From assembly GCA_014238945.1 (NCBI GenBank), contig JABAAB010000046.1:1-64000 (forward strand): DNA of 64,000 bases. Reading direction: 5' to 3'. This DNA is from Lysobacterales bacterium (GTDB lineage Bacteria > Pseudomonadota > Gammaproteobacteria > Xanthomonadales > SZUA-36). Position numbers and translations under genes: made by a program. Numbering within the stretch: the stretch's first letter is position 1; each line of letters starts with the position of its first letter. Of the stretch, positions 51,394 through 60,310 are shown one piece after another. The notes under the pieces were generated by a model. It was given only the letters and a program-made list of their open reading frames with translations, made no database searches and was not told the origin of the DNA.

Positions 51394-52025
51394 AACTCGA
51401 ACATCGAAAAGAATTCTTTCGCCGATTGCAGGCCATTGATCCGGAGCCAACCACCGAGCTTGAGTATCAATCCACCTTTGAGTTACTTATCGCGGTGATA
51501 CTCTCCGCCCAGGCTACCGATGTCGGTGTAAACCTTGCGACCCGACGTCTTTTTCGCAGGGCCAACACACCAGAGGATATCCTGGCGCTCGGAATAGACA
51601 CCCTGAAGGACTATATCAGGACCATAGGGCTATTCAATTCCAAAGCTGCCAATATCATCAAAACCTGTAAAATCCTGATGGAAGCACATTCTTCCAAAGT
51701 GCCGTCGGACAGAACAGAGTTGGAGGCATTGCCCGGCGTAGGTCGCAAAACCGCCAATGTTGTGTTGAACACAGCATTTGGCCAACCAACGCTGGCTGTG
51801 GACACACATATTTTTCGTGTCGCAAACCGTACCGGTCTGGCCCTGGGCAAAACACCATTGATCATTGAACGAAAGCTATTGAAAAGTATTCCGGCAGCCT
51901 ACCTTCAAAATGCACACCACTGGCTGATCCTTCACGGCCGTTATGTCTGCAAAGCGCGTACTCCAAACTGTCCTGAATGCATAGTACGCGACCTGTGCAG
52001 GACCGGAAAAAAGAGGGTTAATTAG
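51390..52025 (+). CDS. nth: Endonuclease III
   Basis: A 211-residue base-excision repair glycosylase/AP lyase for oxidised pyrimidines. The helix-hairpin-helix LPGVGRKTANVVL has the catalytic Lys, the catalytic Asp is in AVDTHIFRVANR, and the 4Fe-4S cysteines are in CKARTPNCPECIVRDLC. The true ATG at 51390 overlaps the rsxE stop; the longer open frame upstream is within rsxE. Confidence 0.97.
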   Translation: MKLEHRKEFFRRLQAIDPEPTTELEYQSTFELLIAVILSAQATDVGVNLATRRLFRRANTPEDILALGIDTLKDYIRTIGLFNSKAANIIKTCKILMEAHSSKVPSDRTELEALPGVGRKTANVVLNTAFGQPTLAVDTHIFRVANRTGLALGKTPLIIERKLLKSIPAAYLQNAHHWLILHGRYVCKARTPNCPECIVRDLCRTGKKRVN

Positions 52026-52288
52026 GCATCGGCAAATCAATCTGAAATTGCTTGTAATAATCTTTCCTACTTATCGGTCTATAGCTTCGATACGGTTTTT
52101 TCCTAGATAAACATCAGCCTTATTGCTAGTCTCTAGGTATGGCCCGATGAAATATTGCCTCCTGAGGCCATGCCAAAGGAGACCAGTAGAAACTCTTTAC
52201 GGGTTGTAATTAGAGACGCTGAGGCGTTGTAATTGATACCCCCGTGCTATTTTTGTCGGGAATTTTGTAACTGTGGAGGTTATTCCTA
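52026..52288 (+). promoter_or_regulatory. Leader and promoter region of the hvf operon
   Basis: A 263-bp space between nth and hvfA. It holds a long hairpin (52126-52186), two copies of GTTGTAATT at 52203-52211 and 52226-52234, and a further TGTAAC at 52266-52271. A GGAGG sits nine bases before the hvfA ATG. No standard sigma-70 promoter pair was recognised. Clusters of this type are often driven by ECF sigma factors, so the TGTAA-type repeats are candidates for such an element, but this is inference. Confidence 0.45.
52126..52186 (+). repeat. Long imperfect hairpin upstream of hvfA
   Basis: GTCTCT-A-GGTATGGCC (52129-52144) pairs with GGCCATGCC-AAA-GGAGAC (52166-52183): 9 plus 6 base pairs with two G-U wobbles, and CT/AG can extend the base. 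The 21-nt loop contains a second small inverted repeat CCTCCTGAGG. No T-run follows, so it is not an intrinsic terminator. A structured 5' leader is the best reading. Confidence 0.6.
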
Positions 52289-52654
52289 ATGGCTAATAAG
52301 TTAATGATCGTCAAACCTGTTGCTGCTGCCGTCGGCGTAGCATTTGTTTCATCTTTGTTCATCTCTTCCAGTGTGGTTGCAGATGATAATCCTTTCTCAA
52401 CTGCTGACCTGGACTCCGGTTACATGCTGGCTGACGACAAGGGCGAAGAAGGCAAATGTGGCGAAGGCAAATGTGGCGGCGATAAGGGCGAAGAAGGCTC
52501 TTGCGGTGAGAAAGGCGAAGAAGGCTCTTGCGGCGAGAAAGGCGAAGAAGGCTCTTGCGGCGAGAAAGGCGAAGAAGGCTCTTGCGGCGAAAAGGGCGAA
52601 GAAGGCTCTTGTGGCGAGAAGGGCGAAGAAGGCTCTTGTGGCGGTAATGCCTGA
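52289..52654 (+). CDS. hvfA: HvfA-type Cys-rich repeat RiPP precursor (copper-associated)
   Basis: A 121-residue protein with a Sec-type signal peptide (VAFVSSLFISSSVVA, cleavage before DDNPF). The mature start NPFSTADLDSGYMLAD is typical of HvfA-type precursors. The low-complexity region has eight Cys: two EGKCG units, then six EEGSCG units separated by EKG. Known family: Cys of EGKCG are converted by the adjacent HvfB/HvfC to modified residues that bind copper. The swap to EGSCG in most units is unusual. GGAGG precedes the ATG by nine bases; hvfB follows after 9 bp. Confidence 0.9.
   Translation: MANKLMIVKPVAAAVGVAFVSSLFISSSVVADDNPFSTADLDSGYMLADDKGEEGKCGEGKCGGDKGEEGSCGEKGEEGSCGEKGEEGSCGEKGEEGSCGEKGEEGSCGEKGEEGSCGGNA
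52484..52645 (+). repeat. 27-bp tandem repeat inside hvfA (six units)
   Basis: Units begin at 52484, 52511, 52538, 52565, 52592 and 52619, each encoding KGEEGSCGE, the last diverging at its end to SCGGNA. Units differ only at a few third positions (GGT/GGC, GAG/GAA, AAA/AAG, TGC/TGT), which points to recent expansion or gene conversion. It is coding, in frame, and not a CRISPR. Confidence 0.95.
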
Positions 52655-52663
52655 GTTAAGCTA

Positions 52664-53542
52664 GTGAGTCACCGAGTACACCCCGTCACGGGTGCGGGAC
52701 TTGGTTTGAGGCGGGCCCTTCTGGGTCCGCTTCAGAATCAGGATCTCGAAATGATCGAGTTCATGGAGGTGGCTCCCGAAAACTGGATCAATGTGGGTGG
52801 TCAGCGGGCAAGGGATTTTGAGTATTTCACCGAGCGATTCCCGTTCGTCTGTCATGGGTTATCCCTGTCCGTTGGTGGTCCATCACCACTGGACCACACC
52901 TTCATACGCAAATTACGTCAGTTCATGGATCGGCATGGAATAAGGGCCTACAGCGAGCATCTGAGCTACTGTACAGATGACGGGCATCTCTATGACCTGA
53001 TGCCAATTCCCTTTACAGAAGAGGCCATCCATTATGTCGCCGGCCGTATCGGTCAGGTGCAGGATATGCTGGGACAACGTATGGCCATCGAAAATGTGTC
53101 TTATTACGCCGCCCCATCCGCCGAGCTTAGTGAAATAGATTTTATTAATGCGGTCATCACTGAAGCAGATTGTGACCTGTTGCTTGATGTCAACAACATT
53201 TATGTCAACAGTGTCAACCACGGCTACGATGCCATGGAATTCTTACGGGGTCTGCCATCAGAGCGAATTGCCTATGGGCACATTGCCGGACATGACAACG
53301 AAGCTGAAGACCTGATCGTTGATACACACGGTGCCAGTGTAATCCCCGACGTGTGGGAATTGCTGGACGCTGCCTACCGGTTTTTCGGTGTATTCCCTAC
53401 ACTACTGGAACGGGATTTCAACATCCTACCCGTAGAGAATCTGCTCACCGAAGTGCAGAAAATCAGGAACATTCAGAACAAATGGTGCCCGGAGCACCAA
53501 CTCCATGATGAGCAATCCAAAGTACGACCCCTCAGCGCCTGA
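52664..53542 (+). CDS. hvfB: DUF692 multinuclear non-haem iron oxidase (HvfB-type)
   Basis: A 292-residue TIM-barrel MNIO enzyme. Family landmarks in order: [93 protein letters not shown] and TLLERDFN; these hold the His/Asp/Glu ligands of the iron site. MNIOs in HvfA-type pathways oxidise Cys side chains of the precursor to make oxazolone/thioamide groups. Start is GTG at 52664, 9 bp after hvfA. It overlaps hvfC by 38 bp. Confidence 0.93.
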   Translation: MSHRVHPVTGAGLGLRRALLGPLQNQDLEMIEFMEVAPENWINVGGQRARDFEYFTERFPFVCHGLSLSVGGPSPLDHTFIRKLRQFMDRHGIRAYSEHLSYCTDDGHLYDLMPIPFTEEAIHYVAGRIGQVQDMLGQRMAIENVSYYAAPSAELSEIDFINAVITEADCDLLLDVNNIYVNSVNHGYDAMEFLRGLPSERIAYGHIAGHDNEAEDLIVDTHGASVIPDVWELLDAAYRFFGVFPTLLERDFNILPVENLLTEVQKIRNIQNKWCPEHQLHDEQSKVRPLSA

Positions 53543-54293
53543 TACCCTGATTAAACTGCAGACCAGCTTTGCGGCTCATATACGGGATCCGGGCTCGGTA
53601 GCAGCACCCGAAGGTATTGAAGACCGGCGCATGGGTATTTACCGAAGGTTGTTTTTCAATAACGTCAGGAATTTCCTGTCGAATAATTTCCCGGTACTCA
53701 AAACCCTTTATGACGATGAGTCATGGGCAACCCTGTGTCGTGAGTTTTACAGGGAATTTAGATGTCATACACCACTGTTTCCGGAAATACCACGTGAGTT
53801 CCTGAAATACCTGCAGGATCACCGTAAAGATCATGTTGATGATTTGCCGTTCATGCTGGAACTGGCACATTACGAGTGGATTGAATTGGCACTGTCACTG
53901 GACGAGACCCGTGTTGAAGACATTGAAATCAATCCTGATGGGGACCTGTTGTCCGGCATACCTGTGCTTTCACCCGTGGCATGGCTCATCAGCTATCGAT
54001 TTCCTGTTCACAGGATACGGGTCGATTATCAACCCCAAAATGCACCTGAGAATCCCACCCACCTGCTGGCCTGGCGGCGTACGGACTACCAGGTGAAGTT
54101 CATGCAACTGAATGAGATTTCAACCCTGCTGCTGCAAGAAATGAAAGAAGATTCGAAGCGTACGGGTATTGAATTACTGACATCGATCGCCGGGATCATA
54201 AACCACCCGAATCCCGAAGTAGTTATACGGGGCGGTGCCGACCTGCTGGATGAACTGAAGAACAAACAGGTCATTCTGGGCACCCGTCTTTAA
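53505..54293 (+). CDS. hvfC: DUF2063 partner protein (HvfC-type)
   Basis: A 262-residue protein with the DUF2063 N-terminal putative DNA-binding-like domain: [41 protein letters not shown] and [23 protein letters not shown]. It is the obligate companion of DUF692 enzymes, probably presenting the precursor peptide to HvfB. Two adjacent ATGs begin the gene within the end of hvfB, indicating translational coupling. No DNA-binding role is implied. Confidence 0.92.
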   Translation: MMSNPKYDPSAPDTLIKLQTSFAAHIRDPGSVAAPEGIEDRRMGIYRRLFFNNVRNFLSNNFPVLKTLYDDESWATLCREFYREFRCHTPLFPEIPREFLKYLQDHRKDHVDDLPFMLELAHYEWIELALSLDETRVEDIEINPDGDLLSGIPVLSPVAWLISYRFPVHRIRVDYQPQNAPENPTHLLAWRRTDYQVKFMQLNEISTLLLQEMKEDSKRTGIELLTSIAGIINHPNPEVVIRGGADLLDELKNKQVILGTRL

Positions 54294-54318
54294 AACGCAA
54301 CAAAAAGGCGCACTATCA

Positions 54319-54990
54319 ATGGCAGTAATCCACTCCTATGACCAAATATCATCCCGCTTAAGGACATCAGGAGACTATGTCTGGCCTACCGCGTTGCGAT
54401 TGATCATGTTCTGGGAATTCTGGGAATCCGGGGTGAAAAAATTGAACGGGAGTAACTGGTTTGCCGAGATTCCATGGGCCGACTGGCAGGCTGGGTTTCC
54501 ATTTCCATTTGACAGGATTTCCCAGGATCTGAACTGGTTTTTGGCTACCTGGAGTGAATTGGTTTTTGCCGTGATGCTGCTGCTGGGTCTTTTTACACGC
54601 CTGGCCGCATTTTCGCTGATCGTGGTCACGGCTGTAGCAACAGCCGCCGTACACTGGCCTGCCGACTGGAATAGCCTGTCGGAGCTGTGGAATGGCTACG
54701 TGATCACATCCAAGGGTGCCGGAAACTTCAAACTGCCCCTATTGTTCGTGGTCATGCTTTTACCACTGGTGTTCAACGGTGGCGGCAAGTTATCTGTGGA
54801 TTACCTGTTGATTGCATTGACCGGACGAAAAGACAGGCTCGAAGAACGCGTTGATGGTCTTCAATCAGCCGGGCTGGCCTTGCTGGTGTTGGGACTGGCG
54901 ACCATCTGGGTCGAACCCACCTGGGGATTCACCTTCCTTGGGGCCGCGGCTGTGGCCATGGTCATACCTGAATTCGTCAGCAGGCATTGA
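54319..54990 (+). CDS. hvfD: DoxX-family membrane protein (HvfD-type)
   Basis: A 223-residue inner-membrane protein with about four helices and a DoxX-like pattern: [46 protein letters not shown] and [28 protein letters not shown]. DoxX-type members regularly end hvfABCD or gig-type operons, but their job (electron supply, export or metal handling) is unknown. It follows hvfC by 25 bp and is the last gene of the cluster. Confidence 0.88.
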   Translation: MAVIHSYDQISSRLRTSGDYVWPTALRLIMFWEFWESGVKKLNGSNWFAEIPWADWQAGFPFPFDRISQDLNWFLATWSELVFAVMLLLGLFTRLAAFSLIVVTAVATAAVHWPADWNSLSELWNGYVITSKGAGNFKLPLLFVVMLLPLVFNGGGKLSVDYLLIALTGRKDRLEERVDGLQSAGLALLVLGLATIWVEPTWGFTFLGAAAVAMVIPEFVSRH

Positions 54991-55031
54991 ATTTCCCAAC
55001 AGCGAGGAAACCACACCGGTTGAAGGAACCG

Positions 55032-55985
55032 TTATTCGGGAGCAAATGGCAGGGGCAATGGTTTAAGTGTATATCCCTGAACACGGAGCAACTCAAGTAA
55101 ACCTTTTTCACCCGGCAGGTGCAGCGCACCCACGGCAACAAAAACCTGGCTGCTCCGAAGATGTGGCAACAGGGTGTCAAGCATACGGATATTGCGTGCA
55201 TTGATACCCAGTTCGACGAAATATTCATGCGCCTTGATCCCCACCGTACTGAACTCTTCATTGGACAGGGCCTGTAATCCGACCAGATCGTTTTCCAGGT
55301 ACGCTGCAACCATGCGATCATGTGCATCTGCAACCAGATCAAACCCTGCAATTGCCTGGTCCAACAGGTTCAATTGCAAGTCCATGGGCATGTCCTCCAG
55401 GAAGGACAGTTGTTGTTCCAGTGTTTCCAGTCCTACCACCTTCAGCCCACTACCGGTGGCGCGCAGCGAAAGCGACAAATCCATGAAGAAGCCTGTCTCA
55501 GGAGCTGGTGTGCTGAGCGTCATCATGGCCGCCCAGGGTTTCATCCTGTCGACAAAATCTTCTGGCACATGATAACCGGACAGGGCCGACATCAGCGCTT
55601 CAAAACGCCCGGGTCCGATGACCCCGGTAAGCGTTTTTCCAGGTGGAAAATGCATGTATTCGGCCAGACGCGCCAGGGTGGGTAAATCCGGCACCAACTC
55701 CATTGCAAACACCGTATTGCTATTGAGCATGGTCAGCAATTCTTCTGAAAAATCCAGTACCCGGGGGTCTTCACTGTGGATGGTGCCCAACAAAAATCCA
55801 GCGGGTGATCCTGCCTTCTCAATGGCCCAGAATATGGCTTGATCGGATTGTTGATCGAGTTTGACCGAAGCTGCATTGGACACCACTGGCGATAACATGA
55901 ACAGCAACAGGCAAAAAACCGGTGCCAACATCGTCGGTATCAATCTCAACACAACTGCTTTTTTACATGGTATTTTGTCACGCAT
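55032..55985 (-). CDS. TraB/GumN-family secreted protein
   Basis: With the ATG at 55983-55985 the product is 317 residues, with a signal peptide ([16 protein letters not shown]) and the TraB/GumN core: [23 protein letters not shown]-type [10 protein letters not shown] and [18 protein letters not shown] near the C-terminus. Relatives (Tiki/TraB) are proposed metalloproteases using the GTIH His and the GALHL His. Convergent with hvfD (41 bp apart) and divergent from rnt; no direct tie to hvf is shown. Confidence 0.87.
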   Translation of the reverse strand: MRDKIPCKKAVVLRLIPTMLAPVFCLLLFMLSPVVSNAASVKLDQQSDQAIFWAIEKAGSPAGFLLGTIHSEDPRVLDFSEELLTMLNSNTVFAMELVPDLPTLARLAEYMHFPPGKTLTGVIGPGRFEALMSALSGYHVPEDFVDRMKPWAAMMTLSTPAPETGFFMDLSLSLRATGSGLKVVGLETLEQQLSFLEDMPMDLQLNLLDQAIAGFDLVADAHDRMVAAYLENDLVGLQALSNEEFSTVGIKAHEYFVELGINARNIRMLDTLLPHLRSSQVFVAVGALHLPGEKGLLELLRVQGYTLKPLPLPFAPE

Positions 55986-56022
55986 TCCCTTATTCTCGCT
56001 GCCTTTATTGCCGGAATCCAAT

Positions 56023-56628
56023 ATGACACGTATTTCTGATCGATTCAGAGGATTTCTACCCGTTGTCATCGATGTCGAAACCGGCGGATTCAACTCAAGC
56101 ACCGATGCGATACTTGAGATTGCCGCCTGCATCATTTGCATGGACGATTTCGGCCGTCTCAAAATTGCCGATACCATCGCCGCAGAAATTGTGCCCTTCA
56201 AGGGTTCACGCATCGAACCAAGTTCACTGGAGTTTACAGGAATCGACCTGGATGATCCCCAACGCCAACCCATCAGTGAAAAAGAAGCATTGCGCAAGAT
56301 ATTTTTACCTGTCAGGCAGGAATTAAGGGCCACGGATTGTCAGCGCGCAATCCTGGTGGGTCACAACCCGTCTTTTGATCTGTCTTTTTTAAATGCTGCC
56401 ATCAAGCGAGTGGACTACAAGCGTAACCCAATGCACCCATTCAGCTCGTTTGATACCGCTACTCTGGGTGGGCTTGCCTTTGGCCAGACGGTGTTGGCAC
56501 GTGCTGTGCAGGCCGCCGGCATCGACTGGGATGAATCAGCAGCACATTCTGCGGAATACGATACGGTAAAAACAGCCGAGTTATTCTGCACTATTGTCAA
56601 TCGGTGGAAGATACTGACGGGTTTATAA
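56023..56628 (+). CDS. rnt: Ribonuclease T
   Basis: A 201-residue DEDDh exonuclease that trims tRNA CCA turnover ends and stable RNA 3' ends. Exo I is [20 protein letters not shown] (Asp and Glu about residues 18-20), Exo II is [13 protein letters not shown] and Exo III is [19 protein letters not shown] with the catalytic His. The ATG at 56023 matches the family; the upstream open frame belongs to the opposite gene's region. Convergent overlap of six bases with hyuB. Confidence 0.95.
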   Translation: MTRISDRFRGFLPVVIDVETGGFNSSTDAILEIAACIICMDDFGRLKIADTIAAEIVPFKGSRIEPSSLEFTGIDLDDPQRQPISEKEALRKIFLPVRQELRATDCQRAILVGHNPSFDLSFLNAAIKRVDYKRNPMHPFSSFDTATLGGLAFGQTVLARAVQAAGIDWDESAAHSAEYDTVKTAELFCTIVNRWKILTGL

Positions 56629-58194
56629 GTCACCATTAGCCCGCAACCCAAAACCACCACCACCCGGTGTCATAATTTTCAATGTTTGCCCAGCAGTGGT
56701 ATTAAATCGTAACTTTGGGTCCAATAACTCTCCATCCAGTTCATTCTGACCACCCATTCCGGCATCTCCGCCGGAGAGCCCCCAGGGCTGATGCCGTCGA
56801 CGTTCGGTCAACAATGAAACTTCAGCATCAGCAAGGAATTGATATTCACGCACCACACCATCTCCACCCCTGAATTCCCCATCACCGCCAGATCCGCGTC
56901 TGACCTTGTATTGCCTGATTCTCAGGGGATAGTTCAATTCCAGTATTTCGACCGGTGTGTTCAACGTATTGGTCATGTGGCTGTGACGGGCGGACTGTCC
57001 ATTACCGTCATGAGATGCGCCCAATCCACCGGCCAACGTTTCGTAGTAATCCCAGCCTTCCACACCACGCCGGCCCATCGCGATGTTGTTCATACTCCCC
57101 TGACTTGCCGCGGGTACCTCCTCCGGCAAGGCCTTCGCCAGAGCACCGCAGACTGCATCAACAATTCTGCTGCTGGTTTCAACGTTGCCAGCCGCAACCG
57201 CGGCCGGTGGTCCGGCATTGACCAGACAACCCCGTGGGGCGGAGATACTCACCCCCTGTAATGCGCCGTAACAGGCAGGTGTGTGGGCTGGCATCAAACA
57301 TCGAAACACGTAATATACCGCTGCGGCTGTAACCGGCATCGGACAATTCAGATTTCCGCCAACCTGCATTGCCGTTCCGGAAAAATCTACCCTGACACCA
57401 TTTTTTTTGAACTCGAGTGTGACCGCGATCGGGATATCGAATTGGCCATGACCATCGTCGTCGAGGTAATCAACGAATGAAAAACTTCCCCGGGGAATTG
57501 CTGCAAGACTGCTAGCCACCAAAGTTCCGGCCCATACTTGCAAAGCATTTTCCCGCTGGGTGAAAACATCCGTTCCCATGGTTTCAACAAGTTCACTCAG
57601 ACGATCGACACCCAACAGATTCGCAGCGATCTGGGCATTGAAATCGCCCCGGGCTGTAACGGGGCTGGTAATTTTTGTGAGTATGGTTTGTAGAAAATCA
57701 TCATCCAGTTGGCCACGCTTGATCAGCAAAGTGGGTGGAATAAGAATTCCCTCTTCGTCCAGCGTGTCACTGACCGGCATCGACCCGGGGGCATCTGAAC
57801 CGATGTCCGCGTGGTGTGCCCGGTTTGCACAGAAACCAAACAGTTCACCATTGACATGTACCGGCGCCACCAGGGTCACATCCGGCAAATGGGTACCCCC
57901 TCGGTACGGGTCGTTGAGTATCAACATATCCCCGTTCTTCCATTGCCGGTCGCGGGTCAGGTCCATCATCGCGTATGCCATACTGCCAAGGTGCACCGGG
58001 ATATGCGTTGCCTGCCCAAGCAATCGCCCCTGGCAGTTGAACAATGCACATGAGTAATCCAGCCGATCCCGTATATTGGGTGAAAAAGCCACCCTGCCCA
58101 GCAGTGCGCCCATCTCCTCACAAATGGCGGCAATGCGACTGGAAAACAGACCCAGTTCGACACTGCCTGGTGATTTTTTCTTCGAACTTGTCAC
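56623..58194 (-). CDS. Hydantoinase B/5-oxoprolinase-family protein
   Basis: A 523-residue HyuB-type subunit. It shows the family run [79 protein letters not shown] and [18 protein letters not shown]. HyuB normally works with a HyuA ATPase subunit to open hydantoin or 5-oxoproline rings; no hyuA is near. Start is GTG at 58194, three bases after the purK stop, so it appears to be the third gene of purE-purK-hyuB. Confidence 0.93.
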   Translation of the reverse strand: MTSSKKKSPGSVELGLFSSRIAAICEEMGALLGRVAFSPNIRDRLDYSCALFNCQGRLLGQATHIPVHLGSMAYAMMDLTRDRQWKNGDMLILNDPYRGGTHLPDVTLVAPVHVNGELFGFCANRAHHADIGSDAPGSMPVSDTLDEEGILIPPTLLIKRGQLDDDFLQTILTKITSPVTARGDFNAQIAANLLGVDRLSELVETMGTDVFTQRENALQVWAGTLVASSLAAIPRGSFSFVDYLDDDGHGQFDIPIAVTLEFKKNGVRVDFSGTAMQVGGNLNCPMPVTAAAVYYVFRCLMPAHTPACYGALQGVSISAPRGCLVNAGPPAAVAAGNVETSSRIVDAVCGALAKALPEEVPAASQGSMNNIAMGRRGVEGWDYYETLAGGLGASHDGNGQSARHSHMTNTLNTPVEILELNYPLRIRQYKVRRGSGGDGEFRGGDGVVREYQFLADAEVSLLTERRRHQPWGLSGGDAGMGGQNELDGELLDPKLRFNTTAGQTLKIMTPGGGGFGLRANGDL

Positions 58195-58197
58195 TTG

Positions 58198-59331
58198 CTA
58201 CAAAACAGACTCAAGATTTAGTTCGGCCGCCACGCCAAGATAGGCTGCCAGTTGTGAAGACCGTGCACGCAGTCCTGTGTCGCTTTGCGCTGTGACCGTT
58301 ACATGGCCAATTTTGCGCCCCTGCCTGGCGGTTTTATGATAGTCATGCCAATACACACCGGTCGCAGGGTATTGATTGCTTGACTCACCACCATGGTCCG
58401 GCATTTCGCCAAGCAAATTAAACATCAGTGCCCTGGTGGCGTTATTGGTATTGCCCAGGGCCATACCACAAATGGCGCGCAAATGATTTTCAAACTGTGA
58501 GGTATTCGCTGCATCGATGGTCCAGTGTCCGGAATTGTGGACCCTGGGCGCAAATTCGTTGGCGAGCAATTCACCGTCTGCCATGAATAATTCCAGCGCC
58601 ATGACACCGGTATAATCGAGGTGTTCAAGCAATTTCCCGATCAGAGCTTCGGCCCGTTGCTGGGTGCCTGCTGAAAATGCCGGTGCCCTGCTGATGGCCA
58701 GGATGCCGTCACGGTGCAGATTATGGGTCAGTGGCCAGTACACACACAGCCCATCCCTGCCCCGTGCCGCTATGATGGAGCATTCCGTATCAAAAGGTAC
58801 AAAGGCCTCATAAATCAGTTTGTAATCGCCCAGCTTCTGCCAGGCTCGCTCCATGTCTTCGTCCAGCCTCAAAACGGCCTGGCCTTTTCCGTCATAACCA
58901 AAACGCCGGGTTTTGAGAACCCCGGGAAGTCCGATTTTCTCTACCGCAGCCATCAGTTCAGGACGGGAGGAAACCGGAACAAATGGTGCCACCGGAATTT
59001 CCAGCTCCTGTAACAGGGTTTTTTCCCTTAACCTGTCCTGGCTCGCGAACAGGGCGCTCGGAGCAGGGTACACGGGACACAGGGACTCAACCAGACGGGC
59101 AGAATCATCCGGAATATTTTCAAAATCAAAAGTGGCAACATCGGAGCGTTGCCCCAACTCGCTCAGCGCGGCCTCATCACTCCAGTCAGCCTGGATATGG
59201 TCACCCCATTCGGCCGCACAGGCATCGGCTGCCGGATCGAGAAAAATAAAATCGAGTCCCAGCGGGCGACCCGCCTGGGCCAGCATGCGACCCAACTGGC
59301 CACCACCGAGTATGCCAACGGTTTTGATCAT
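58198..59331 (-). CDS. purK: N5-carboxyaminoimidazole ribonucleotide synthase
   Basis: A 377-residue ATP-grasp enzyme that carboxylates AIR with bicarbonate and ATP in purine synthesis. The N-terminal GILGGGQLGRMLAQAGRPLG, the ATP-grasp core VLKTRRFGYDGKGQAVLR and the metal site ELFMADGELLANEFAPRVHNSGHW are present. It lies 22 bp after purE and 3 bp before hyuB. Confidence 0.97.
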   Translation of the reverse strand: MIKTVGILGGGQLGRMLAQAGRPLGLDFIFLDPAADACAAEWGDHIQADWSDEAALSELGQRSDVATFDFENIPDDSARLVESLCPVYPAPSALFASQDRLREKTLLQELEIPVAPFVPVSSRPELMAAVEKIGLPGVLKTRRFGYDGKGQAVLRLDEDMERAWQKLGDYKLIYEAFVPFDTECSIIAARGRDGLCVYWPLTHNLHRDGILAISRAPAFSAGTQQRAEALIGKLLEHLDYTGVMALELFMADGELLANEFAPRVHNSGHWTIDAANTSQFENHLRAICGMALGNTNNATRALMFNLLGEMPDHGGESSNQYPATGVYWHDYHKTARQGRKIGHVTVTAQSDTGLRARSSQLAAYLGVAAELNLESVL

Positions 59332-59353
59332 GGTTTACCTGATACCCGGATGA

Positions 59354-59857
59354 TCACTCACCGCGCGGATCTGCTTGATCCAGTACAGCCTCGGTGCGCT
59401 GCGAACGGTATCTCTCCAATTCCTTTCGAATCTGCGGATGCTTTATACCCAGAATGGAAGCAGCAAGCAGGGCGGCGTTGACTGCACCGGCCTTGCCAAT
59501 TGCCAGTGTTGCCACCGGTATACCAGCGGGCATCTGAACAATGGACAACAGGGAATCCATTCCTTTGAGTGCGCGGGACTGCACCGGTACACCCAATACT
59601 GGCAGGCTGCACAGAGCAGCTACCATTCCCGGTAAATGAGCCGCACCACCGGCCCCGGCGATGATGACTTCCAAACCACGCGCAACCGCACTGCCGGCAT
59701 AGTCAAACATCAATTCGGGTGTGCGATGGGCCGAGACCACCCGGGTCTCAAAGGGAATGGACAGGGTAGTCAGCGTATCAGCTGTATTTTGCATGGTTTC
59801 CCAGTCAGACCGGGACCCCATGATCAGACCAACCAGTGCTTGCTCGTTTGACACCAT
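59354..59857 (-). CDS. purE: N5-carboxyaminoimidazole ribonucleotide mutase
   Basis: A 167-residue class I PurE converting N5-CAIR to [29 protein letters not shown] with the catalytic His, and [14 protein letters not shown] are diagnostic. The ATG at 59855-59857 gives the normal length; the frame extends 29 codons upstream without support. First gene of purE-purK-hyuB. Confidence 0.97.
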   Translation of the reverse strand: MVSNEQALVGLIMGSRSDWETMQNTADTLTTLSIPFETRVVSAHRTPELMFDYAGSAVARGLEVIIAGAGGAAHLPGMVAALCSLPVLGVPVQSRALKGMDSLLSIVQMPAGIPVATLAIGKAGAVNAALLAASILGIKHPQIRKELERYRSQRTEAVLDQADPRGE

Positions 59858-59957
59858 AACTCTCCGACCCGAAAGCGCTCTATTGTAGCAGTGTGCCGGT
59901 TCTGCAAACAGGGTGTGCCTGATACAATGCCCGTGACGATTCAATCAGGAACTTGTG

Positions 59958-60224
59958 ATGCCTGTCGATGGAAAATTGCTAGAAATATTGTGCTGCCCTG
60001 TCAGCAAGACCCCGCTTGGAATGCTGGGAAAGACCCGTCTGGAAGAATTAAACACGCTGATCACGAATGGTGAAGCATTGTTCATCAATGGTGACAAGGT
60101 TTCAGAAACGCTTGCAGAAGCGCTGATCACCGATGACTCCAGGGTCATTTACCCGGTCCAGGATGACATTCCGGTTTTACTCGAAGAAAAGGGTATCGGC
60201 ACAGCCCAGTTTCAGGATTTCTGA
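59958..60224 (+). CDS. Trm112-like (YcaR-type) small protein
   Basis: An 88-residue Trm112/UPF0434-like protein: MPVDGKLLEILCCPVSKTPL at the N-terminus and DDSRVIYPVQDDIPVLLEE near the C-terminus. The usual CPxCK is altered to CCPVSK, so zinc binding may be lost. It is longer than the ~60-residue YcaR, owing to an insert (residues 25-60). The ATG at 59958 is preceded by a GTG. Divergent from purE. Function in bacteria is unclear. Confidence 0.82.
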   Translation: MPVDGKLLEILCCPVSKTPLGMLGKTRLEELNTLITNGEALFINGDKVSETLAEALITDDSRVIYPVQDDIPVLLEEKGIGTAQFQDF

Positions 60225-60310
60225 TTCTTTAGTGTGACCGTCGTCCGGAAATCTGAAACTGACCTATAATGGATTGGCATGTGCAGATTGAATCGCAGGT
60301 TAGTACCCCG

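Noticed and set aside
52026-52288. Cyclic-di-GMP riboswitch (GEMM-type) upstream of hvfA
   Set aside because: The conserved GEMM core sequences are not present; only a simple long hairpin is visible.
52484-52645. Regular 27-bp repeats resembling a short CRISPR array
   Set aside because: Units are directly adjacent without spacers, lie in frame within hvfA and encode the EGSCG repeat.
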